Below the pieces are notes generated by a model. The model ran no database searches. It was given only the letters and a program-made list of their open reading frames with translations, and had not been told where the DNA came from. This document shows, piece by piece, positions 1 to 12,400 of a stretch of 64,000 nt of DNA. Every line of letters begins with the position of its first letter. The first letter of the stretch is position 1. This DNA comes from Charina bottae. Taxonomy: Eukaryota; Chordata; Lepidosauria; Squamata; Charinaidae. Location of the stretch: positions 930,001 to 994,000 of the forward strand of contig JALMGJ010000026.1 of assembly GCA_023362775.1 (NCBI GenBank), written 5' to 3'. The position numbers and the translations under genes were made by a program.

Positions 1-1390
1 ATACCACCAACGAACCGCCCCTCTCTTCTGGGTCTCTGGAGTGGACTTCCCCAGACTTCCTGTCTTGGGAAGTTCAAGTCAGGAGCGTCTCAGGATTGAA
101 CCTCCACCATGCTCACCATGGACCTCCCACGCCTGCAGAAGGCTCACGCTGAATTTAATATTCTGTTTGGCTCAAGCTGGAGATCTGCTTGGTGCAACTC
201 CAGGATCACGGGAAGATCCCTCTTGGTCCGGTGCTACAAATGGAAGGCCCCCCCCCCGCAGAGCAAGACTGGGACCCTCTTCCAGGCCCCTTTGGACTCC
301 GACAGCAGGGAGGGCTTACTTCTCCGCTTCCATTGCGTCTGCACCAACAGGCCAAGGGTGCAAGGTACACATTTAATAATAAACAATAAATATTTTCTTA
401 TTCTATCATTTCAGTGATTCCCCCGCCCTTTAAAATTGTGTCTGTGTCTCCGTGTGTTTATCCACAACTCAGCATGTTATGTTGTGTAAACCCAGCCCCT
501 GAAATATGCAATCCCTGAAAATAAGCAAATTGAATGTGTATGTTTTAGCAATTTATCTTCAACTTATCTTTTTAAAGTGTGTCATTACCCAACAGACGAC
601 TTTTTCCCCCTGCATCAGCATGAGACATTTTGCCAAGCGGTTAACATGCTTTAAGCATGGATTGCTGACTAAGCTAGAGTTGGCTGGATTCATACAACAT
701 ACCGTGCCAGAAATGATGGTTTATACTGCCAGAAATTTTAATGCTACAGTTGTGGTTCTATGCTCAGCCAGGACGTATGGAGGGATGCAAGCTTCATTGC
801 ATAACTATGCAGAATCAAATTCTATTTTCTTGGGGAAAGGGCTTAAGATTAGTAAACGTCTGCTTCCGTTACAAAACAAAATGGCGGAAGACGCAATTGT
901 GACTGGACACAGGTACAAGGTCAAGTTTGAGCCTACTGTGTGGCGATAAAGGTGCTGAAGAGGAATTACTTCCCACCTGTATTGCATCTGCAGAATGCCA
1001 GCCAGCTGAGCCTGTTTCCTTCTTCAGAGAAATGGTCCTGAAGAACCAACTAGTGCAAGTCATGATCTTCTGGCTGATCATTTTGTGGACAAAACGGCTC
1101 ATATCTGTTTTGGGTGGACAGGATCCAATGAGATGGCAGCGGTAGGTCTTGCAGTGGTATCTGGGAGGATTTTGACTCCTGAGGAAACGGGCAGGATTCT
1201 CTGTGGCCACTTGCAGACCTGGCCTCTGTCCTTCTTGATTGGTTAAGGCAGCAAGGAAGTGGGCAATACACTTTCTGGGAGGGGGCGATGCCACCCACCT
1301 TGAAAGAGGCACTGGCCCACCGAGAGCAGGAGGCCTGCTCAGATCAGCTTACATTAGACGACTCGCACCTTATCTCCAACCTCCCTTGTG
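1..1390. other. Unassigned sequence
   Basis: No gene recognised. Positions 370-392 hold several overlapping AATAAA-like hexamers in an AT-rich run, which could be the 3' end of a retroposed transcript or LTR, but nothing else supports this. The small open frames here show no family resemblance. Confidence 0.3.
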
Positions 1391-1960
1391 AGGAAGGTGG
1401 TGGGGCAACAGCTAGAGACAATCCTGGAAGAAATCAGTTATCTAAACCCAGGCAGGATCAGACCTAGACACAAGACTGAAGCTGCATTGGTCAGCATTGA
1501 TGACTTGTGGCGTGATAGGAGCATGACCATCCTAGTTTTGCTCAACCTCAGCAGATTTGATCCTTTTGATCACACTATCCATCTGGACCACCTACAAGGG
1601 TTGGAAGTTGGAGGCACCATATTATAGTGGTTGCACTCTTTGAGTGGGAGGTCAAGTGGGTTGAGAGATTGGGCCCTCAGGCACTCCATTCTGGGGTGTC
1701 TCAGGTCTTGTTCCTCTCCCCTGTCCTATTTAACATCTGTGTGAAACTACTGGAAGAAGTCATCCACCACTACTGGATGAGTATCATCAGTCTGCAGATG
1801 ATATCCAGTTATACATGTCCACCCTGGTCTGAATGGAGGTTGCTGTGGAAACCTTGACCCAGGCTTGGAACACTGTCGTGGCCTGGATGACTCAGACTCA
1901 ACCCAAGCAAGATAGATTTGGCTATTCTTTCAGAAGTTCACTGATCCTGGCAATTTACCA
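1391..1960 (+). mobile_element. Degraded L2/CR1-type LINE reverse transcriptase fragment
   Basis: Translating across frameshifts gives family phrases such as TEAALVSIDDLWRD, ILVLLNLSRFDPFDHTI, GTIL, LSPVLFNICVKLLEEVI and SADDIQLY (YADD active site altered to SADD). These are RT motifs of the L2-like clade, now broken into several frames. Confidence 0.8.
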
Positions 1961-1978
1961 TCTTTTCTTTTTTTCCTC

Positions 1979-2010
1979 CCCATCATCATCATCATCATCA
2001 TCATCATCAT
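1979..2010. repeat. (TCA)n microsatellite
   Basis: About ten perfect ATC/TCA units, directly after the LINE fragment. Confidence 0.95.
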
Positions 2011-2039
2011 GTATTAATGTTACAAGTACACTTGGGGAA

Positions 2040-5000
2040 AATAGAAAAATTTTAAAGTGGGGAAAAACAAAACAGAGATTTGCAAGTATTATAAAATTAA
2101 CTATAACATTTCAACACTACAATGATATAAATCTGCATATTAGAATGTCTTACATTAGTCTGAAGGTTTAAATCAATACTAAATCAGTATTTAAGTTGGG
2201 CTATTACACAATATTTAGCAACTATAGCCAATTGTACATTATCATTGAAACATTTGCAACAATTTCTGCCTAATCTAGAAAAGTTAACGAATAGATCATT
2301 AAAAGAGTAATTATTATAATCTTATGTTAGGGAAAAAAACCCAAACTTTGGATCTACAGTAGTCCAAAAATGGTTTTCACATTGAGATAATTCTATGTCA
2401 GATTTTCTTTTTAGATATGAAGTTAGTTTTGGCATGGATGCATACTCCCATAATTTAATTTGCCATTCTTCAGTGGAAGGAATTGTTCATAATTTCCAGT
2501 CAGAAGCAGGAAAAATCCTAGCAGCTACTTCAGGTACAAAGCCAGTTCTGAATGCTTTGCAGGAATATAAGGCTTAATACTATTTAATTAAAAATAGTCT
2601 GAAAAGGGAACGTGTTTCAAATCTGTTATACATCATTTTCCAAAATGGTTGGCCTTTACAACATGGTCACCAAATATGAAAAAATGATCCAACCTGGTTG
2701 TTACATTTCCAACCATTTTAGAGAATTGCCTTTTTTGCCATCCGTATTATAATATACCATTGATAGAGCATCTTATACCAATTTTCTCTAAGTGAAATAG
2801 TGACTGTAAACTTGACATTTTTCTTTTATTGATCCCGCCATTCTTGAAGGTTAATTGTTCTTTTTAAATTTTGCATCCATTTAATCATAGCCTTTGTTCA
2901 TTTTCTGATCTTTACTTCACTGGGAACTTATAAATAAGCCCCAATAAATGATCCAAATTTTGTGTAATAAGTTCTTCAAATTCAGTCAAATTTTGTAGTA
3001 TTCCTTCCTGGTTTTAGAATTCTTTTTGGACTATACAACCTATTTGTAGATATTGAAACCAATGAGGTGGTTCTAGCCATTCTGAAGAGAGAATCTCAAA
3101 AGATTTCATTTTTGTCTTAATTATTAATAATTAGTTATTTTTAATAATTAGGGTTATTAATAATTATTAATTTAGTATTGCAATATATATGAATCATTGT
3201 CCCTGCACTGATCAAATATTTTTATACGTTCTCCTTCATGAAAATATTTAATATCGAAGCAAGAGACAATTGATCTGAACCAATTCTTTCTTGTATTTTA
3301 TCCTGTTCTTTTAGAATGCTTATTATTGAATGACCCCTTATCAATTGTATTTTCCTATATGTATTAAATCAAAGATATTTACACAACCCATCCAAGTTTC
3401 GTTTCTTCTACAGAAGCAATCCGGCCATAAGGTGTTGAAATCCGATTAAGCAACTTGCTTCGTAATACAATTTAAAATGTGATATTGCCTAATGTTTTTG
3501 ATTATTTTTCTTCTTTTTTCATATATATCCACACATATTTTTCTTTTTCTTTGTAACTAGTTTCCAAATAATAAAAATTTAAAACATTAGTATCGCCAAT
3601 CCACCTTGTTCTTTCAAACCTTGTAAAATCTTAACTTTATGACTGGTTTCTTACTTTCCTAGTTTGTATGATCAGTAGCGTTCAGAATATATCTAATATC
3701 TCTTTGGGACAAAACCAGTTTGATCAAGGGGTATCAATTCAGTTAAAAGGCTGAATTTTGCAAGTATTGACGTAAAAAGCTTAATCTGCATCCTGTAACG
3801 AAACGGGTCTATATAACTCATTTCCCTCTTTATAAATCAAAAGAAATGAACGACTTCTTCCATGAAGGAAGTACTTAGAATCATAGAGTGGGAAGGGACC
3901 TAAGAGGTCATCAAGTCCACCCACTGCACCCTGCAGGATTCACTGCACCATCCCCAGCAGAAGCCTATCCCGCCTATTTGAAAACCTCCAGTGAAGAAAC
4001 CATCCATACCTGACGTTGTTGAATCTCCTTCATTACCTGATTAATGGTTTAATCGGAATTTCCTGGAAGGCCTTGTAGTATATTGCAGAAAATCCATCTG
4101 GTTCTAGAGATGGATTGAGCACTGTTCAACATTGTTCAGCTTCAATGTCTATATTACTTTTATTTCCCTTCCAGGAATTGGTTTATTTAGAGCTTAATTA
4201 TTCTTAATCATTCTTGCTCTGTAAGTTCTGTAAGGTGTATTGTATTGAGATACTCTTCAGTCTGTTCCAAGTTTAATATCAATTTGCTATATAATCCGGA
4301 GTAATATTTAACACATTATTTCCTCCATTGTTAAAACATACCTGTGGCCATCCCAGATAGAAGTAACAGTTCTTTTCCCTTGTTCCTTTCATAGTTGATT
4401 AGCCAACTATTCATACTGTAATGAATCCCTTATTGTAAATAAAAAAACATCAGGAGTTAAATTGATTTGGAAGACTTTAATTTGTGTTAACACTTCAGTT
4501 TAACATCCATTAAGTCTTCACCTCTAAGATTTCAAGATTCCTTTGTGCAATCTTACTTATTGGATTATGATCCAGCTAAGTGAGAGATACAACTTCCACA
4601 TCTATTACAGTGGAAATCCAGTACATGTTTAATTCAAGGATTAGTTTTATGAACAGATGATTAATAACTATATTCCTTTGCTGAAGGATCTTTATGTCTC
4701 CATGTCTTTGAGAAGCAGAGTAATGGCATGCAATCCTGAATATTTTTTGGAAGTTTCCCAGAAGTCTTTTTAGATAACTTCAAGAGAGGAAACCCGCTTC
4801 ATATCTCTAAACACCTCCCTCTACCATCTCAAGAAGCTATTGGAAGAAATCTTTTTTAAAAGTTGCTTTATCATTTGGAACACAAATTGAAGCTGTTGTT
4901 ATTTCCCCTTGATCAGTCCGGAGTCGTAATATTAAAAATGTCCCTTCTTCATCTTGTAATTGTTTTCCCAGAGTCTAAGATAAATTCCCAAGATTCAGGG

Positions 5001-5160
5001 CCATTCCAGGATTTTCCTGTCTGCCCAAGGCCATACATTTTTGACCAAGTCATTTACATCCTAGCAGATTAATGTTGTCTTTTTCAATATGAATCTCCTG
5101 AAGACATGTGTTTTCCTTTTTTTAATAACTTTGCTTTACAAAGGAGAATTGAAGAGCAAA
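2040..5160 (-). mobile_element. Degraded L1-like LINE ORF2 remnant
   Basis: On the minus strand, in order: an endonuclease-like part at about 5100-4800 (LQEIHIEKDNINLLG, DEEGTFLILRLRTDQGEI), an RT motif near 4110-4050 (EPDGFSAIYYKAFQEIP), and a C-terminal part near 2730-2350 (SFFHIWW-like, then EEWQIKLWEYASMPKLTSYL). Many stops and frameshifts interrupt it. A CR1 tail at 3882-4012 is inserted. It explains this AT-rich, gene-free block. Confidence 0.7.
3882..4012 (-). mobile_element. CR1 LINE 3' end, inserted in the L1-like remnant
   Basis: Plus strand carries the reverse complement of the CR1 3' terminus (AATCATAGAGTGGGAAGGGA and onward). It interrupts the minus-strand L1-like coding remains. 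Confidence 0.75.
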
Positions 5161-5819
5161 ACCAAGAGAATAAATAATTAAATAAATCTAAAAGGACAGC
5201 TTTCTGAAATATAGGACTGTCCTTTATAATAAAGAACGCATGGTCACTGTATGCATAACACTTTTTCTACCTATACTTTCCCCCTGAAGTCTAATTTTAA
5301 AAAGCTGTCATGAGACCATCCATCCAAAGCTACAATTGATTTTGTTGGAAATGTATGCCTGAGTTGTGAATGTATGGGATACATCTGGGGCTTGTGGCTG
5401 CTTAAAGGTTACCACCCCTTAAAACTAGCTGTGGGGCCACAAGAGCCATTGACGATCACTCCCAAACACCAGGGCTGCCTCCACATTGCAAATTCAGCTT
5501 TCTTCCTGAAATCTCAGGAACAGGGTCAACTTCTACAACGGGTGGAGATGCTCAACGACTCCCATTTTCCACCGGCCAGTTCAGCTGCAGATCCAATACA
5601 GTACATGGCAAGGTACCAGAGGGCAAAGGTGAAGATCATCACTGGGCCGATCCTGATGGTCACAAACCAGGGGCACCTCTGATGCGTTGCGATCCCTTGT
5701 GCCAGCTGCGGATGTAATTCTCGGGGCGGCTTTTACTAGCCCTCCCCACCTCATCAGGGGCACACCCTGCCTGAAATGGGGTCTATTTCAACTAGTATTA
5801 CAGTCAAAATGCTCTAGAC
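5160..5819. other. Unassigned sequence downstream of VANGL2
   Basis: Between the L1-like remnant and the first MITE. Short open frames of 60-102 codons show no recognisable family features. Confidence 0.3.
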
Positions 5820-5953
5820 CAGTGTTTCTCAACCTTGGCCACTGTAAGATGTGTGGACTTCAACTCCCAGTATTCCCCAGCCAGCATGGCTGGCTGGGGA
5901 ATTCTGGGAGTTGAAGTCCACACATCTTCAAGCTGCTAAGGTTCAGAAACACT
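5820..5953. repeat. Palindromic hAT-like MITE (family A)
   Basis: Two inverted arms, starting CAGTGTTTCTCAACCTTGG and ending with its complement, enclose GAATTCTGGGAGTTGAAGTC-type sequence. Many copies occur in this window; 8-bp flanking duplications resembling NTCTAGAN at other copies point to a hAT (Charlie-type) origin. Confidence 0.85.
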
Positions 5954-6029
5954 TGCTTAGGAAGTGACCATCTGCCTGTCCCAGTTCTCCTAAAAAGAGG
6001 AGTCTAATAGGGGAATGTGGTCACACTAT

Positions 6030-6077
6030 CTGTGTTTCTCAACCTTGACAACTTTAAGATGTGTGGACTTCAACTCA
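6030..6077. repeat. Family A MITE, one arm only
   Basis: Only the left arm is present (TGTTTCTCAACCTTGACAAC to CTTCAACTC). The 60 bp including its left flank recur at 6555-6617. Confidence 0.8.
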
Positions 6078-6276
6078 CCACCTTGAGCTCTCTGCCCTGA
6101 GCCTTTTGGCAGAAGGAACCAATTTTGGTGGACGACTCCTTTGCTCCCTGGACTGCTTTTAATTCTGAAAAGTTGCCACGGACATTGATGAGCCACAACC
6201 AGCACTGAGACCCGCTCCTTTCCTGAAAACATCACGAGGCGAGGCAGAAGAGGAATACCCAAAGCTCCAAAAGATG

Positions 6277-6282
6277 TTTATT
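6277..6282 (-). promoter_or_regulatory. Candidate VANGL2 poly(A) signal (AATAAA on minus strand)
   Basis: The plus strand reads TTTATT here, so the minus strand has AATAAA after an A/U-rich run. Cleavage would be expected 10-30 nt lower, near 6250-6265. It is the last good hexamer before a switch to unrelated sequence. Confidence 0.45.
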
Positions 6283-6499
6283 TTTTTAGAAAAAAATGTA
6301 CAATTTTACTTCCTATATTTATGGGAAAAAAAACCCTTTACTAACATTGCTGTAATGCTTAGTACCACTGCAAACTGTAAAAACAAAATTTTATATATTA
6401 AAAAAATTTACATTTTACAATTTTCTACAGGCATGCACAAGGTTTCTCAGCTGTCTTTTTTAAAAAAAAATATCAGAAAATGGTTTCCTAAATTCAGTT

Positions 6500-6518
6500 T
6501 GTGTGTGTGTGTGTGTGT
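6500..6518. repeat. (GT)n microsatellite
   Basis: About nine perfect GT units within the probable VANGL2 3'UTR. Confidence 0.95.
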
Positions 6519-6583
6519 TTGAGCTAAGGAGAAAGGCGGTCTTTTAGTACTTCCAGTCTAATAGGGGAATGTGGTCACTCTAA

Positions 6584-6680
6584 CTGTGTTTCTCAACCTT
6601 GACAACTTTAAGATGCTGGCTGGGGAATTCTGGGAGTTGAAGTCCACACATCTTAAAATTGTCAGGGTTGAGGAACACTG
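6584..6680. repeat. Family A MITE, near-perfect hairpin in the probable VANGL2 3'UTR
   Basis: Arms of about 29 bp face each other. Flanks CTCTAAC and CTCTAACT form the target duplication. In the VANGL2 transcript this would fold into a stem. Confidence 0.85.
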
Positions 6681-7527
6681 CTCTAACTCTTTTCTCCCGC
6701 TAAACAACCAAGTCTTGCGATGATGTGAAATGGCAGTGAAGTTACTCCTCAGACACCAGGTCTGGATGTGCTTTCAAATTTAAGAGGATCAAGAATGGGC
6801 AACAAACGCAGAGGATGATTCCCTCCCCCCCCCAAAAAAAAAAAGGATTAGAAAAATGTCTACTTGCATTCTTCCAAGGCAATGTGCAACTGACTGGGGG
6901 AACTTTTATCTTATAATCAACCGTTAGCATGTAACGGCCAGCCACCAAAAAATTACTGTAAACGATCAACCGGAGAGGCCACCCCCCAAAATAAAGAATG
7001 GATTACTGACGGACTCGCGTTAAGAGCCTTTCTTCCTAAGAAACTGATCACGCTTCTGCGGCTCAAAGGTCTGGATGCAAACGGCTTCTAACGCCGTGAA
7101 GTCTTCTTCTGGACTCGGGAGCAGCTGGAGAAGGCTCAGGTCACAGACAGAACCAATATTGGCTGGGCTGGGGGCACCTGCTTAGAAAAAGCTGCAGCCA
7201 GAGGAAAGGTAGACCATCAAGGTCAACCTCTGGAAAAATGGCCAGCAAGGATTTTCAGCTTGCAGCAGCTTTGTTACACGTCTACTGGAAACCTGTCTGC
7301 AAAGGAACCCACGCTGCCCTCCATCAGCGGCTCGCTTCAGGGAATGTTATGGCGGGAACGAGGAAAACAAAGCTCACAAGCCCCATATAAATATATAAAT
7401 ATAATGATGCAAGCTCTAATTTCAGGATTTTTATTTATTTTAAAAAGGCAAGGGCTGCAATCCAGGCGAAGCAAAGTCCACCGAGAGTGCCAGGATTTAA
7501 ACTGGAATATTTGCTGAAGTGGTAAAG

Positions 7528-7588
7528 CAGCGTTTCTCAACCTCAGCAACTTTAAGATGTGTGGACTTCAACTCCCAGAATTCCCCAC
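7528..7588. repeat. Family A MITE, one arm
   Basis: Left arm from CAGCGTTTCTCAACCTCAGC to CAGAATTCCCC; the second arm is absent. Confidence 0.8.
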
Positions 7589-8610
7589 GTTAAACGTTAA
7601 AATCATTTTAAAAACTTGAATCACAGTGATATAACTGGAGGCACCCCCCCCCCACCCTTCGCCCTCCAACACAAGACCCCAACAAGGCATGGACAGCCAG
7701 CAGCCCCAACCCCAGATGAGCACCATATTTCGGCACAGCCCAACCACGGCCAGATTTTCTTTCGGAAAGGTCATCATTTCAACAACCACCAAAAAAACCC
7801 CACGTTAGATAAAAATGATACAGCTGTAGAGAAACCGCAGGGATTCCGGTGACAAAAAGAAATAATTTTGTTCCTGAAAAATTAACAGCAAAAAAGGTGT
7901 CCTATTAAGACCCGAGACAAATAAGATTGAGTGATTGATCCTCAGAGTCAGTGATTGATCCTCAGCCAATCAGCAATTTTGTTCAACTGTTCAATCAATT
8001 TTGTTCAATTTTGTTCAATCAAGCCCGGGGGGGGGGGTGTTGGGTTGTTGGGGAGGACAGGAAAGCCCTCTGCAAGCTGCTTCGTATTGGGGGCCTCTGA
8101 AGGTTGTGGGGGAGCGAGGATGGTCTCCCACAGAAACCTTCCTAAAAGAAACAGCCGGTTCCAGTTTTTGCACGTGCAAAAGAGCTTCCTGCCGACTCAA
8201 ATGCAGGAAAGGGGCACTTTGCTCACCTCACCCCTAAATCCCCCCCCCCCACGCTAAAGCAGGCTCAACCCACGGAGCGGTGAATAGTCCCGACCGTGTG
8301 GCCAAGCGAGTGATTCAGAGGAAACTATTTACAACACACAGGATTTCTCTAAAAAGGACAGAGATCGGTATCTTTTTTCTTAAAAAAAGCCATCCTCTTC
8401 TTAAAAACTCCCGCCCCAACACCCTTCCGGCCTTTAGGTGCGTTTTGTGTTGGACCCGCTGGAATTCCAGCCGGCCCACGACCTCGAGAGGCTGGACCGG
8501 TGGCGCCAGGTGCTGGCTGGGTCTCCACCAGGCCCTGCGAGGGTGCTCCCCGAAGCCTGGTGCGGTTGGACCTGAGACACCGAGGGGGATGACAACAGCA
8601 TCAGGCGACG

Positions 8611-8660
8611 TGTGTGTGTGTGTGTGTGTCTGTGTCTGTGTGTCTGTGTGTGCACGTGCC
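8611..8660. repeat. (TG)n / TCTG imperfect microsatellite
   Basis: TG units interrupted by TC steps, in the probable VANGL2 3'UTR. Confidence 0.95.
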
Positions 8661-9146
8661 TGCGTGTAGTTTCTTTAAAAATGACATTCACGAAAGTTCC
8701 TTAGCACAACTACGTTTGCAGATGCTGGTGAGGACGCCAACAGAGTTAGCCCTTAAATTTGGCACAGTAATGTCCAGCAATTTCACCGGGGAGGGGGGAG
8801 AGGGGGACAGTGCTGTCCTTATCACCCACACACCTTCTCAGTTCCTGGGGGCTTGCTTGCTACAAAGGATGGGAGGGGGGTGGAAATGGGGAGGGGGGAG
8901 AAATGAAGGTCCCCTGCCCTCCCCCTCGATGGGGGGCGCGAAAGGCTTGGGGAGGCGGGGGGGAGGAGTGGTCAGGCTCTGGCATCCAAAGGTGTAGAGA
9001 AGGGGACACAGACGCCACGGAGGGCCTCCCACTGAGCCCCGGAGCCTCTCTCAAACCCGAGAGACGCAGGCCGGCGCCAGGCGGTCGCCCCCTCCTCGCG
9101 GGGAGCTGCGTTCCCTGGCATTCAAGCCCTTCGGCTCAGCTGTGGG

Positions 9147-9407
9147 TCACACCGAGGTCTCCGACTGCAGCCGCATCACAAACTTGTGCGATTTGGGGTC
9201 CACGAACTCCTCCGAGAGCTTAAAAAAGGGGATCTTTTTGGTGCTGACCACCAGGCTGAAGTCATGGCGTTTCAGGACGAAGACCACCCCGTCCTTCAGC
9301 CCGTTGGTCACGGGCTCTTCGCTGACCAGAGTCCACTGCTTGGCCAGCCACCGGTCCTTGTGGTACTGGATGGTGGGCCCTGCGGTCAGGTAGCGCTCGA
9401 GGAACGC
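9147..9407 (-). CDS. VANGL2: VANGL2 last coding exon (residues 436-521 and stop)
   Basis: Begins AFLERYL straight after a CCGCAG acceptor and ends MRLQSETSV followed by stop (9149-9147). ETSV is the PDZ ligand used for Dishevelled, Scribble and DLG binding. S464, the other Looptail residue, is intact in [12 protein letters not shown] longer open frame begins in the intron, but the family alignment and the AG fix the start of the exon at 9407. Confidence 0.97.
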   Translation of the reverse strand, partial: AFLERYLTAGPTIQYHKDRWLAKQWTLVSEEPVTNGLKDGVVFVLKRHDFSLVVSTKKIPFFKLSEEFVDPKSHKFVMRLQSETSV

Positions 9408-12400
9408 CTGCGGAGAGGGGGGGAAGGGTGCATCAGCCACGCGTCTCCAGCGTGGCTTTTAAAGCAGCAGCAAGGCTGGTGCGCCGCTGGGCCACGGTGG
9501 TTTACAAGAAAAGTAACTGAAAAGTAATTCCAATGGGTAACACCAACCACAGTCCGTTGTTCAACATCAGGTATAGAAAGACACCCCGCCCCCCAAGTAT
9601 TTAAGTAATAGCTCAGCAAACCTTTTGAGACGGCAGTCAACAAAAATAATAGCAACACCAACAGTCGTATTTAAAAGGAATGCAATCCTATGAGATTTCC
9701 CCAGAGAACCCAAAGATCTCCTGGGTTTGGGCCGTCTCACCCATTTCACCACCCTTTTCATTAGGCCCTTGGCTGCCCCCTGGTGGCGCTGTGGACTCCC
9801 TGGTGCCCGTGAGCACCGTGTTGCTAATTTCAGCTAATTTTGGGTTGGTCGAGGGTTAAATGTGACACTGACTTTCCAGCCAATACTGGGCAAACTATTT
9901 TAAAACATCTGTGCCCTAAATCTGTGAGCTAAAATCTCCATGCTGTCTCGTAAGGTCACATTTAAGTTGAGGGCACCATCTGTTTACCTTCATACTTGCA
10001 GAGGACCCAATATGTTTTAATTGCCTTATAAAGTACACTGAAGAATTCAGTACCCAGTCAAAATGAAACACCAACAGCAACAAAGCTTAAACAAAAAATA
10101 AAAAATGGAGAATTCTGACTTCGCAACAGTTCCAACTTCAGGACTGTTCACCATTCCATTCTATTCCATTTGAACCTCCGTGTTCAAGAGCATTCTACCT
10201 CGGAATATCAGAGGGCATAAGCAACAGCAGAGTTGATGTGAAAATCTGCCTTGCAGTGTGTTCCCAAATACCCTCCCTGTCAAAGTGGCTTTACAGGTAG
10301 TCCTCACTTAACAACCATTCGTTTAGCGACCGACTGGAGTTCTGGCAGCAGTGAAAAAACGGCCTGTGACTGTTCCTCGCACTTACAACCGTCGCAGTGC
10401 CCCCATGGTCATGTAATCACAATTCGGGTGCTTGGCAACCATCACGCGTTTACGACGGTTGCAGCGTCCCGCAGTCATGTGATCACCATTTTCAACCTTC
10501 CCAGCTGGCTTCTGATAAGCAAAAACAACAGGGAACTGCGTGATTTGCTTAATGACCATGTGGTTCCCTTAACAACCATGTGATTTGCTTAATGACCATG
10601 GTGATTCAATTAACAACCACTGCAAAAGTGGTTGTAAAATCAGGTCTGGATTCGCTTAACCACCACATTGCTTAGCGACCTAAATTCCGGTCCCAATTGT
10701 GGTTGTTAAGCGAGGACTACCGGCGCTGGACTTACTGCATTTTCCCATCATGCTGAACCCTGGGCATTTACTTAGGACTGAATGGAAGCGTGGGAAGCCA
10801 GGGGGGACCCCCGGGGCTACCTTATCATTACAGAAGCACAGGAGCACCCCAGAACATTATCAAAATTCTCTTCTCCTTTGGAAGAAAACTCCCAAAGGAA
10901 AATCCTCAACCTCAACCGGACTATGAAACGGTAGGGGAAAACGCATGGGACTTTTCCGCCCCCACATGAGCTGTACTTGACACGGGCGAAACGAGAGAAC
11001 GGCCTGCCGGAGCATCGCCCCCAACTCTTTTGGCAGAATAATTCAACCAGGCCACGGGATCTGCCATACAGACCACCAGCCAAATGCTGTCCTGGTCTGC
11101 GCTGCCCTTCCCACTCCACCACCAACCGAAGGGAGCCACCTCCCCTCTCCCCTACCTTGGGGGTCATGTCATGAGTGATGCAGAACTCCAGATGCTGGAG
11201 GATGCTCTCCATCGTGTGGTAGGGCTGCTGCTTGGTGGTGCGCAGGTACTTCTGCATGGCCCGGGCCATGGAGGCGAAGATGGCCTGGGCAGCCTCCCGG
11301 GGGTCCATGATCTCCCGCGGGTTTTTCTGGTCCTCCTCCTGAAGCCGCTTGATGTGCGTGAAGGCCTCCTCCACGGCCACCACCAACCTGCGGAGACCAG
11401 GGGCCCGGGTCAGAGCAAGCCACGGGCTCCGTAGCTCTCCCCCTCCTCAAGGAACCCACCAGGACAGAGAAGAGGAGAGGAGAGGAGAGGAAGAGGAAGA
11501 GGAAGAGGAAGAGGAAGAGGAAGAGGAAGAGGAAGAGGAAGAGGAAGAGGAAGAGGAAGAGGAAGAGGAGGATCCACCTTCAGCACAGAGTGAGCTGTCC
11601 ACAATGCCATGGACCTTCACAGGCATCTCCTCTGCAGCTTTTGCCGCCAGCTGGGCAGATGCCCCAAGAGGTAAAGGATGCCCAAAGTGCCAAAAACCAC
11701 GAGTGGCAGAAGAGCAAGGAGAAGAGGGCACCGAGGAAGTCCATATGCCCTGTGACTTCTCTCAAAGGACGCCTGGACTCGCTTCACCCTCCAACTCGGA
11801 CACGGCCGTTCATTCGGCGTTCAACATTTTGACTGCACAATTTGTCTTTCCACATTGTAATCTCCTTACAAGGCACTTACATGTGAAAAGCACATTGCAA
11901 CTCCCTTAAGCTCCACGTTAATCCTATTATTACTTAGGACGACGACCCACGTGAAGCTTTGAGGCGCAAGAGCCATTTCAGGCAAAGCGGCGAACTGAAT
12001 CCATTTTCCAAATCAAGTCATAAACTTTATGATACCTCCAGACTGATCCGACAGTTCACTGAAAGCGGAGCTGCTCTGAGGCTTCTTTTCCCAAACCGAC
12101 TCAACAATTCTCACAATTAAATTTGTGACTAAATTTGAAGTATAAATAAATACAAATAAATTACAAAGGTCTGATCTCAGCCTTAAGGAACCCTCCCTCC
12201 GCAGAGACCTGAGCGTAGTTTTTTCTCGGCTGGGGGAGACCCTTCAGTCCCCCCCCCCCCGCCCTGCTGGCCCTTTTGAGGGGACACACCTAGCTCGCCG
12301 CTTGCGCACCCGACGTTCATGCTCGGCTTCCTCGTAGTAGTATTCGTTGTGACTGTTGTCCCGCCTCCGGGCAGCTGCAGCAATAACAGCCCGCGATTGG

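Larger units (their letters stand above)
6255..9146 (-). other. VANGL2: Probable VANGL2 3'UTR
   Basis: From the stop codon down to a poly(A) signal near 6280 there are about 2.9 kb with no other gene and no intron-like boundaries. The stretch holds GT repeats (6500-6518, 8611-8660), a palindromic MITE (6584-6680) and a half MITE (7528-7588). The length is an inference from the signal position; other AATAAA-like hexamers exist, for example near 7430-7440. Confidence 0.55.

Noticed and set aside
1..400. LTR or endogenous retrovirus end
   Set aside because: Poly(A)-like hexamers near 373-390 but no primer-binding site, paired LTR or retroviral coding motif visible.
11349..11909. Plus-strand frame with a long poly-Glu run
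   Set aside because: Created by the GAGGAA microsatellite and antisense of VANGL2 exon 6.
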